Positions 8,086 through 13,425 of a DNA stretch of 13,425 bases are shown here, piece after piece. A program made the position numbers and the translations under genes. Below the pieces are notes generated by a model. That model searched no databases, was not told the DNA's origin, and saw nothing but the letters and a program-made list of their open reading frames with translations. Source of the DNA: an uncultured Fretibacterium sp. (GTDB lineage: Bacteria > Synergistota > Synergistia > Synergistales > Aminobacteriaceae); the NCBI GenBank assembly GCA_937892105.1, contig CALAUZ010000365.1:1-13425 (forward strand), read 5' to 3'. Every line of letters begins with the position of its first letter. Positions within the stretch are counted from its first letter, which is position 1.

Positions 8086-8101
8086 TTGTGAAGACAGGTT
8101 C
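8086..8101 (-). repeat. Right terminal inverted repeat of the IS5-family element
   Basis: Sixteen bases complementary to 7275-7290 with one mismatch. It begins right after the last transposase stop codon (8083-8085), and the second TTA copy follows at 8102-8104. Confidence 0.88.
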
Positions 8102-8134
8102 TTAAAAATTCCACAGATCTTGACAGTGCCATTT

Positions 8135-8251
8135 TTACAGCTTTTCAACTGTGGCGAGTATAGCATAATGTGCATTTATAATATCAGGCTCTATTTTATC
8201 GATAATCTTTTTAATTTTTTTGCGTATAATAAATATATTATATCTTTGATA
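8135..8251 (-). pseudogene. Possible glycosyltransferase fragment
   Basis: The minus strand here is open for about 38 codons without a usable start. It reads (after an AT-rich lead) KKIKKIIDKIEPDIINAHYA and then a short tail ending at TAA (8137-8135). The K-x-I-x-PDIINAHYA pattern resembles the N-terminal domain of family-4 glycosyltransferases, where a helix ending in PDI(I/V)HAH(Y/F) is common. The fragment would be only a small internal slice of such an enzyme. The surrounding 8105-8267 is very AT-rich and shows no other gene. The match is short, so chance is a real alternative. It does fit the neighbouring LicD-family gene as debris of a surface-glycan locus. Confidence 0.3.
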
Positions 8252-8267
8252 TAGTTATCATATTCAG

Positions 8268-8438
8268 AATTTACTCACGGAGATCGTGAGAAGTTTTGTG
8301 AGTGAACGCGTGCTTTTCGGGACGAATTCGCCTTGGGCTTCGCAGAGTGAAAGTATAAAGGCGGTAATGTCGTTTGAACTTTCTGACGGCAATAAGCAGA
8401 ACATACTCTACAACAACGCCGCAAAATTTCTCATATAG
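8268..8438 (+). pseudogene. 3' remnant of an amidohydrolase (TIM-barrel metal hydrolase) gene
   Basis: Reading from about 8268 to the TAG at 8436-8438 gives a frame that looks like the C-terminus of an amidohydrolase-2 type protein: EIVRSF, SERVLFGTNSPWASQ, then IKAVMSFELSD and ILYNNAAKFLI. In that family the FGTDxPW segment ends the barrel and the helix ending in NAARLL is the last one. The usual Asp of GTDxPW is Asn here. There is no start codon with a ribosome site and nothing upstream in frame except AT-rich DNA, so the 5' three quarters of the gene are missing. GTG codons at 8286 and 8298 exist but are unlikely starts. It lies about 160 bp from the IS right end, so IS-associated deletion could have removed the rest. 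Confidence 0.65.
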
Positions 8439-8439
8439 C

Positions 8440-8470
8440 AAAAAACACGGCAACCCTCGCAGGCTGTCGT
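8440..8470 (-). terminator. Terminator-like hairpin for the minus-strand pseudogene
   Basis: On the minus strand the stem arms are 8470-8462 and 8455-8447, nine pairs with one A-C mismatch and one G-U, with a 6-nt loop. They are followed by G and six T (A run 8445-8440 on the plus strand). It is 52 nt beyond the end of the Synerg-CTERM pseudogene, the expected place for its terminator. Confidence 0.5.
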
Positions 8471-8521
8471 ATCTATTACAATTCTCTATCTCTTCCCTGA
8501 AAATTTACCCCTGACATGAAG

Positions 8522-10294
8522 CTATCCAGCCAGACTCAGGGCAATAAGGCTCATCATTCCAGTATCACACCCGCTGGAACTTCCCCCGTTGCTTACCGGG
8601 TCAGTGAAGGCAACAGCGGTCGAGACTTCAGCGTAGCCCCCAAGTCCTCATTTGTGAACTCAGCAACAATATCAGTTGAGGTAAAGTTCTTCTTCGTCGT
8701 GTCCGTCCAGTTGAAGGCAAGCAGCTTCATTCTTCCTCCGATGGGCCCGGCACCGACAAAGAATGTGTTGTGTTCTTTGACCTCAAGGAAGCCGTGTTCG
8801 TTCTGTAAATGCTCAATCGCCAACGCCTTATCTCCGCTAATGTTATCAAATGTTGACGGGGGAAAGCCGAATATCCCAAGTTCGCGCACTTCCTTCACAT
8901 CTCCTGACGTAATCCCCGCGCAATGATAGAATGTCGCTTTTGTCTGGCATGTCTTTGTTGATACATCAACGTTCTGAGGCATCACACTGTTTTGAACGAA
9001 GTAAAACCCTCCGTTGCCGTCAAGCGGTGGATTTTCGACTTCAAGCTCTGTAAGCAGTGCAAGAGAAATAAGCCCCTCCCCGTTCCTAGCGTCCCAATGG
9101 CAGAGAGCGTCAGTGTCATCTGAGATTAATGGGGAGATATACATTTCCATGGTGAAATCTATACCGTCTTTTCCGTCCGAGAATGGTTTTTCCAGTTTAA
9201 CGCCAAGACTATAACCCATACTGGTAACTACATTGTTTGCACCGTCCCAGATGTAATTTGCCGGGATATCAATGCTCCCGATGGTTAAATCAGCGGTTGA
9301 AGGCGTAAATACCAGAATATTCCACACGTTATCACCAAGTCAGCCGTTGTCTGAGCATTCTTTATGTCAACAGAGACTATGTTATGCGTCCTGTCCCCTG
9401 AGTAGAAGCCTCCCTTGTTATCAGGGATTGGGGGTTCATTATCGACGTTCCAGCCTCTAATGTCAGCACTCTTCACTATTACATCATAGGACAGCGGATA
9501 AGCTCCCTCGTTAATGCGGATAATCTGTGCAGTACCGGACGAAGCGTTTTCGTAGACGACAAGTACAACTGACTTATCGTAGGAAGTGTTGCTGATATCC
9601 GACAAGTCCCCGCCCTACTTCAGGTTCATACGGTGCATCATCAGCCAGCTTCTTTGTAGCGTCAAGTCCAGTCCTCACGAACGGGAAGTGTGCAAGCTGT
9701 GCCAGGCTGCTTCTGTCATAGATGAATATGTCGCTGCTCACAGGGGTATATGAACCGTCAGCACTTACAGCACTTCGGTTAGATCCCCAGACGTACAGGA
9801 AGTTATTGTTGTTGGTCAGGGCTACAAGGCTGTAGGCTTTGTAATCGCTCTTTAGGGTTCTAGTTGTTGGCGAACCCCAGTTGAGGAAGTCATAACGTTT
9901 AAGGGTCGTACCGTCAATCGCGTAGATGTAGCCTTCAGCGTTGGGAACGAGTGTGGGGTTAAAGTGTCATTCGAGGAGACCCCGTGTGATGGGTCATAGA
10001 TGTCGAAGTATGTAGTGTTCTCGTCGGCCTTGTTGACTTTTGAGGCGTAAATGTACTTCTTACCGTTGTGTGTGAACTCGCCTAATGCATGTTCTCTTCT
10101 GTCGCCTGAGAGTAAGACATAAAGAGTTAAACCCTCTCCCCTGTGAAGTCGATACGGCCAATTCCGTATATAGCGTTTGAGTTAGCGGCCAGAACGTCGC
10201 CTGATGAGAACGTGTAAAGCAGTGAAGAAGCGAAGGCTGGCATTGCCGAAAGCACAAAGATGGACAGGAATATCAATAATTTTTCCTAATCTTT
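8522..10294 (-). pseudogene. Exported Synerg-CTERM protein, multiply frameshifted
   Basis: Piecing the minus-strand frames together gives one secreted protein of about 590 residues. After a ribosome site (GGGAGG, 10308-10303) comes a signal peptide (LLIFLSIFVLSAMPAFASS), but its ATG is lost. Next is a propeller-like region with segments such as NGKKYIYASKV, AEGYIYAIDGTTLKRYDF and NNNNFLYVWGSN, then a long region of unknown fold. The end is TDPVSNGGSSSGCDTG plus a hydrophobic helix, stopping at TAG 8524-8522: the Synergist-CTERM sorting pattern, although the usual basic tail is absent. Frame changes: near 10129-10142 (one base lost), 9957-9965 (one lost), 9608-9615 (one extra G), 9327-9330 (one lost) and the C5 run 8637-8641 (G6 to G5 on the coding strand), plus damage to the start region. 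Once a surface or cell-envelope protein, now inactive as a whole. Confidence 0.82.
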
Positions 10295-10315
10295 GAGATA
10301 ATCCTCCCTATATTT

Positions 10316-10343
10316 TTGTTTTATTGGCATCATATTTTATAAT
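10316..10343 (+). promoter_or_regulatory. Promoter for the 10382-11110 gene
   Basis: TTGTTT (10316-10321), 16 nt, then a perfect TATAAT (10338-10343). It lies in the intergenic region shared with the divergent Synerg-CTERM pseudogene and about 40 nt ahead of the TTG start. Confidence 0.45.
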
Positions 10344-10381
10344 AAAGCGTCAAAATTTTATATTTAGGAGTGTTATATACC

Positions 10382-11110
10382 TTGAAAATTGGGATCATTC
10401 ATCTAAAGGACGAGGATATTACGAAAGAACTTATTGACCGCGCACAGTTTGTATTCTGGTCAGTCTGGGGTGCATTGGGGGATAATGGAGCATTCAGGTT
10501 TGTTACGGACGATGGGAAATCGTATTACTGCAACACTTTTTGCGGCGATGCTGATCCGGATTTTATACTCGAAGTCTGTCCATTGATACATGAGGACGCA
10601 GAACGCAATGGATTATGGGAAGGCTGGGTTTTCCATAACTTAGGCGGCGGGAACTTTCTTCTTTTCCGCAAAGAGTATGAAGACAGGTACAATGAACTTC
10701 TTGCAGACAATGGCGAAATGGCATATGAATATCATCACTGGCACAGGGTAGCACTCAAACTTTGCGGGAACCCTGACGCTTACGCAGAAGATTACGAGGA
10801 ACCCAGTGTTGACGAACTCAGAGGGGAAGAAAAGCCCGAAGACCAGACAGTTTTTATTGCATGGAAGGAAGAAGGATCTGGGCTTGCGGGAGTAATGGAC
10901 GAATTTGCAGAGGGTGAAGTGATGTTCGTGAACTTTGCGGAAGGTGTCGGCATTGAGCCTTTCTATCCCGTAAACAGGCTCAGGAATACAGAAGGGTGGA
11001 TACATCAGGATTTAGGGAAAGGGAAGCATATTCTTGTGAACACGAGATACGCTCAAGAGTTCTTGATGATACGCAACAATGAGGAGCTTGTGAGCTGGCT
11101 TCGTTCTTAG
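10382..11110 (+). CDS. Hypothetical acidic protein with an internal domain duplication (242 aa)
   Basis: Family not recognised. The start is not certain: AGGAG (10366-10370) points to the TTG at 10382, because the GTG at 10370 overlaps that site. The protein is soluble, acidic and rich in aromatic residues, with no signal peptide or membrane segment. It contains a repeat: residues 80-99 (EGWVFHNLGGGNFLLFRKEY) and 204-223 (EGWIHQDLGKGKHILVNTRY) align with G-W-[VI] near the front, LG-x-G in the middle and a final Tyr. The stretches before each copy also correspond loosely (FRFVTDDGKSYY against MDEFAEGEVMFVNF), so the protein is probably two copies of one domain of roughly 100 residues, joined by an acidic linker (about 133-155). 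It has its own promoter and terminator. The frame is intact amid decayed neighbours, suggesting it is still under selection. SUKH- or immunity-like roles are possible but unsupported. Confidence 0.82.
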   Translation: MKIGIIHLKDEDITKELIDRAQFVFWSVWGALGDNGAFRFVTDDGKSYYCNTFCGDADPDFILEVCPLIHEDAERNGLWEGWVFHNLGGGNFLLFRKEYEDRYNELLADNGEMAYEYHHWHRVALKLCGNPDAYAEDYEEPSVDELRGEEKPEDQTVFIAWKEEGSGLAGVMDEFAEGEVMFVNFAEGVGIEPFYPVNRLRNTEGWIHQDLGKGKHILVNTRYAQEFLMIRNNEELVSWLRS

Positions 11111-11127
11111 ACGTAGAATAGTGTTTG

Positions 11128-11162
11128 CTTCCTCTGATGTTTTGCCGTCAGAGGAGGTTTTT
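11128..11162 (+). terminator. Intrinsic terminator after the 10382-11110 gene
   Basis: CTTCCTCTGA (11128-11137) pairs with TCAGAGGAGG (11148-11157), ten pairs with one G-U, 10-nt loop, followed by TTTTT (11158-11162). Confidence 0.88.
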
Positions 11163-11204
11163 ATGCGGAAATTTCTACTTGGCTTAATATATTTTTTTCT
11201 GTAG
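11163..11204 (+). other. 13-codon hydrophobic micro-ORF after the terminator
   Basis: ATG at 11163 lies 5 nt after GGAGG (11153-11157), which is also the 3' arm of the terminator. It reads MRKFLLGLIYFFL then TAG, like the beginning of a signal peptide. It may be a leftover of an exported protein gene, a tiny membrane peptide, or chance. No recognisable continuation follows the stop. Confidence 0.2.
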
Positions 11205-11260
11205 TGAGTACATAGGCTGTGCTTACACTGAGTAAAACTACATAAATCCTCTAAGTAGTC

Positions 11261-11294
11261 TTGACAATGCCCTCACCCGACATGCTAACATTGT
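11261..11294 (+). promoter_or_regulatory. Possible promoter and palindrome before the 11337 pseudogene
   Basis: A perfect TTGACA (11261-11266) has a TAACAT (11286-11291) 19 nt downstream, a longer than ideal spacing. Within it ACAATG (11264-11269) and CATTGT (11289-11294) form a 6-bp inverted repeat that would overlap both promoter boxes, a layout typical of an operator. About 43 nt separate it from the ATG at 11337. Confidence 0.35.
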
Positions 11295-11336
11295 GCCGTC
11301 TCAAATCATTATACGAAAGAAAGTGTGCCATCAAAA

Positions 11337-11923
11337 ATGGCGGATAATTCCAAGATGTTCCAGCTCACTGAAGGAATGGACGCTGTTAAACAAATCCTTC
11401 ACTCTCGGACTGAAAATTAGCGGTGGAAAAATAGTGGACTGGGATGATTTTGAGAGCGGCAAAAAACCCTCAGCAGCTGCAAATTTGTCATGGAATGATA
11501 TGCTCAAAATTCCTTCGTGAGAATGGTTACAATGATGCCGTATCTATATCGTTTTCATTCCAGGCATTGATGATGTTCAAAAATCTGTATCTTGCGCTTT
11601 CTCCGTTCGATGTTGAATTGTACGATGGGAAAATCTGCAAATTAACTCTTCCAGCAGATTATTTCGGCTACAAAGGAGATGACTTTCGGGGTTTCGCAAA
11701 ATTCCTCATCAAGAAATACAGTATTGATTACGATGAGGACATATCGAAAATTGCTTCAGACCGCATAACCCTACGAGATCAAGATTCAACATGGTTCATG
11801 CTCATAAGTAACGGCATGACTTTTGGCTTCGTCATCGCTGACATTCCAGTACTTTTTTCCGCTGCTGATGAGACTCCAGAATACTCTCGTACTTTTCGAT
11901 TTATACCGTTTTCGTTTCCATGA
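11337..11923 (+). pseudogene. Unrecognised soluble protein gene with two one-base insertions
   Basis: Three frames join into one protein of 194 residues if two bases are removed. The first frame (ATG 11337) reads MADNSKMFQLTEGMDAVKQ. Dropping one A near 11392-11394 joins it to SFTLGLKISGGKIVDWDDF. Dropping one C at 11512-11513 turns a premature TGA into LRENGYNDAVSISF and continues to TGA at 11921-11923. With two bases removed the length is exactly 195 codons, a strong sign that the reconstruction is right. No signal peptide or membrane segment; aromatic and acidic residues are common. I do not recognise the family. No clear ribosome site precedes the ATG, so the 5' end may also be damaged. 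As it stands no full-length product is expected. Confidence 0.65.
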
Positions 11924-12033
11924 TTTTTTTGATTCTCCTTCCTGATGATTACTGCGTTTTTTTGATGTACGTATCATAACTCTAATAACATTAAATGCAA
12001 GTATTTTATACTCTTATTCTGATTGAAATAGAA

Positions 12034-12065
12034 CAAAAAACAGTGGGGGAAATAACCCTCGCTGT
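12034..12065 (-). terminator. Terminator-like hairpin after the DUF4145/S1 pseudogene
   Basis: Arms 12065-12056 and 12049-12040 with a 6-nt loop, followed on the minus strand by a T run (A run 12040-12035 on the plus strand). On the minus strand there are two A-C mismatches, while the plus-strand RNA pairs fully with two G-U wobbles. It is 16 nt past the end of the minus-strand gene. The 11924-12033 stretch beside it is AT-rich with no gene that I can see. Confidence 0.45.
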
Positions 12066-12080
12066 CCACAGGAATTGCGC

Positions 12081-12704
12081 CTAAGCAGGTATAGCCCATT
12101 TTATAGCGTGGCCGTCATCCGGAAAAAACTCGCCGCTGAGTTCTACAAGTCTAATGCGTTCATTCCATCAATCATCGTGAAGACACCGTAACTGCGTATG
12201 TCCCTGATTATTCCTTCAACAGTATCTCCAATACTAACATTGCTGACAGCATGTGAAGTATCATTAGTTTTTATACTGATATCCGCAGGTTTCTCTCTTT
12301 CAGGAATTGTGAAACCCTTACGCTGATAGCCCGTTCCTCCATAAGTCCTCCATAAGCCACTCGCATAATATGCGGCTTAACTGAAGGAGTATTATGCTCT
12401 CATTGAACGAGTAATCCTTATTGTGAGCATTGCCGTTGCGGAAGTTACGCATCATTTCAAGGAGCATATATGTCCCTTCGTCAATCATATTCTCCCGAAA
12501 CATCTCGCCTAAAGGTTCTGCCAAGTTAGTACCGTTATTCTTCACACCGTTGATAGTGCTTAATATCTTCACAACGTTATTGAATATTCTGGAGATGAAG
12601 AACATACACACTTCATTATCAGCATATAAATACTTCTCTGCTTTCCCGCCATCTTCAGCAAGTTCAGGGAATTTCACGCGCAGAAAGTCAAAATTTCCCG
12701 GCAT
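12081..12704 (-). pseudogene. DUF4145-like plus S1-like domain protein, two frameshifts
   Basis: The first frame (12704 down to 12318) starts MPGNFDFLRVKFPELAEDG and carries AEKYLYADNE and, near its end, FRNGNAHNKDYSFNES. This resembles the DUF4145 domain found at the N-terminus of type I restriction HsdR subunits (F-DFL...PEL...AE-x-x-x-Y-x-D... and a later R-x-x-G-N-x-x-H). It ends early at TAA. Removing one G from GGG (12332-12330) continues as GYQRKGFTIPEREKP and then an S1/OB-fold-like stretch, GDTVEGIIRDIRSYGVF. A lost base near 12160 then joins it to RIRLVELSGEFFPDDG, ending at TAG 12083-12081. Reconstructed length is about 207 residues. The ATG lies 6 nt after the ankyrin gene stop with GGAG (12718-12715) upstream, so they form an operon. 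The intact first frame could still yield a 128-residue DUF4145-only protein. Confidence 0.62.
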
Positions 12705-12710
12705 TACCCG

Positions 12711-13425
12711 TCATTCTCCAAGTCTCTTGATAGCCTCCGTATCTGTAAGCCTGTAATTATACCCGGCATAGTCTGATGCCCTCTGTCCAGCAAGGTTCAC
12801 TATTCCATTGTCAGCTCCCGCGTCAATGAGTACGTCAATCACATCGTCAGTGTTATACGAGGCAGCGTAAATCAAGGCAGTGTTGCCATTGTTGTCCTGA
12901 GCGTTGACATTTGCTCCGGCGTTAATGAGTATTTCGACTGCTCCGGCTGTGTTGCTCTGTGAGGCGAACATTAGGGCAGTGGACGAGGATCTGTTCATAA
13001 CGTTGACGTTCACACCTGCGTTGACGGCTTCGGCGATTTCCTCCTCAGTTCCAGAACGGCATATCTTCAGGAAGTCTTTTTGCAACATTATTCGCAGGAC
13101 ATTGCGGGATTCTTCTTCCTGTTCTTGAGTGAGTGGCATGTCTTCGTCTTCATCATCATGGTAATCGCCGCCGGGTGCTTCTATTTCATAGTAGACAGGC
13201 TCTTCATCATACTCGTATCCTGTTTCTTCTTCCTGCATAGCGTCTTCCTCCTGTTCTGTTTCTTGGTCGGATTGTAATGCTTCTTCCTGAACTTCCGGCT
13301 GCAAATCTTCCTGTAGGTTATGTTCTTCCGGAGTGTTCTCTGCAATCTCTGTTTTCTCGTCCATTAACCTGTGAAGCTCCGATAGGTCTGTAAAGTCCTC
13401 ATCATTCTCTGCCTGCTCATCGTTC
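12711..13425 (-). CDS. Ankyrin-repeat protein with long acidic N-terminal region (5' end outside window)
   Basis: The frame is open from the stop (TGA, 12713-12711) to the right edge. An ATG at 13364 (GGAG some distance upstream) could be the start, giving 217 residues, but acidic codons of the same type continue to the edge, so a longer protein is likely. Counting from that ATG, residues 1-85 are extremely rich in Glu, Asp and Gln (low complexity, probably disordered). About 95-125 begin the ankyrin array, with clear repeats at 128-158 (STALMFASQSN ... LINAGANVNAQD) and 161-190 (NTALIYAASYN ... LIDAGADNGIVN), and a capping repeat to the end. No signal peptide is visible in the part present. 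Ankyrin arrays bind other proteins; the partner is unknown. It is directly upstream of the DUF4145/S1 gene, so the two were probably expressed together. Confidence 0.88.
   Translation of the reverse strand, partial: NDEQAENDEDFTDLSELHRLMDEKTEIAENTPEEHNLQEDLQPEVQEEALQSDQETEQEEDAMQEEETGYEYDEEPVYYEIEAPGGDYHDDEDEDMPLTQEQEEESRNVLRIMLQKDFLKICRSGTEEEIAEAVNAGVNVNVMNRSSSTALMFASQSNTAGAVEILINAGANVNAQDNNGNTALIYAASYNTDDVIDVLIDAGADNGIVNLAGQRASDYAGYNYRLTDTEAIKRLGE

Larger units (their letters stand above)
7275..8101 (+). mobile_element. IS5-family insertion sequence (827 bp), degenerate
   Basis: Terminal inverted repeats of 16 bp with one mismatch: left GAACGTGTCTTCACAA (7275-7290), right complement GAACCTGTCTTCACAA (8101-8086). 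Each end is flanked by TTA (7272-7274 and 8102-8104), a 3-bp target duplication of the TNA type used by the IS427-like subgroup of IS5. Inside is one transposase gene on the plus strand, split by a frame change and a stop codon. The size and the two-frame layout are normal for this subgroup. The intact ends and duplication mean the element arrived by transposition and has kept both termini. Confidence 0.9.

Noticed and set aside
8105..8267. tRNA, other structured RNA or CRISPR in the AT-rich gap beside the IS
   Set aside because: No cloverleaf, conserved RNA motif or regularly spaced repeat could be found here or elsewhere in the window.
8516..8926. Plus-strand open frame of 136 codons
   Set aside because: It is the antisense of the Synerg-CTERM pseudogene; its residues show no domain pattern, and the minus strand explains the region better.
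10060..10257. Minus-strand open frame of 65 codons starting MCFRQCQPSLLHCF
   Set aside because: It is an out-of-frame reading through the signal peptide region; the adjacent frame gives a clear signal peptide and a mature start.
11786..11977. Minus-strand frame of 63 codons, very basic
   Set aside because: A GGAAGGAG lies upstream, but most of the frame is antisense to the recovered 194-residue protein and it is lysine-rich low-complexity sequence from A runs.

Overview
The window looks like a chromosomal piece of a member of the Synergistota, probably a host-associated (gut, rumen or oral) lineage. The best single clue is the decayed gene on the minus strand at 8522-10294: once its frameshifts are undone, it ends in a Ser/Gly-rich Cys motif followed by a hydrophobic helix, the pattern known as the Synergist-CTERM (Synerg-CTERM) sorting signal. 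Moderate GC, strong AGGAG-type ribosome binding sites and the amino-acid-centred gene content fit. The assignment is inferred from motifs, not from a database search.

The left half (about 1-7200) is compact, intact and mostly housekeeping. A small coiled-coil protein (201-479) precedes ilvC (553-1572) and ilvD (1556-3223, overlapping ilvC). These two encode consecutive steps of valine/isoleucine synthesis and end at a good intrinsic terminator. A 54-residue ankyrin-like mini gene follows. Next is a tight set of three: rpmB (ribosomal protein bL28, four-Cys form), pepA (M17 leucyl aminopeptidase, overlapping rpmB by 11 nt) and ldh (L-lactate dehydrogenase, 3 nt after pepA). A LicD-family phosphotransferase gene (6234-7202) closes the intact part. 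At the left edge there is a TCTGG tandem repeat, and a good minus-strand promoter points into it.

The right half (about 7200-12710) is largely a gene graveyard. It holds an 827-bp IS5-family element with 16-bp inverted repeats and a TTA target duplication, whose transposase carries a frame change at an A8 run and an internal TAG. It also holds a probable glycosyltransferase scrap, the 3' end of an amidohydrolase gene, the frameshifted Synerg-CTERM exported protein gene, an unrecognised 194-residue protein gene with two single-base insertions, and a minus-strand gene that joins a DUF4145-like domain to an S1-like domain with two frameshifts. One apparently intact gene of unknown function with an internally duplicated domain (10382-11110) sits among them. 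A partial ankyrin-repeat gene with a long acidic N-terminal region (minus strand, running off the right edge) lies 6 nt upstream of the DUF4145/S1 gene.

I do not see a complete new defence or mobile system. The most interesting items are the indel-only decay confined to the right half, the ankyrin plus DUF4145/S1 gene pair, the duplicated-domain protein, and the pentanucleotide repeat placed at a predicted transcription start.
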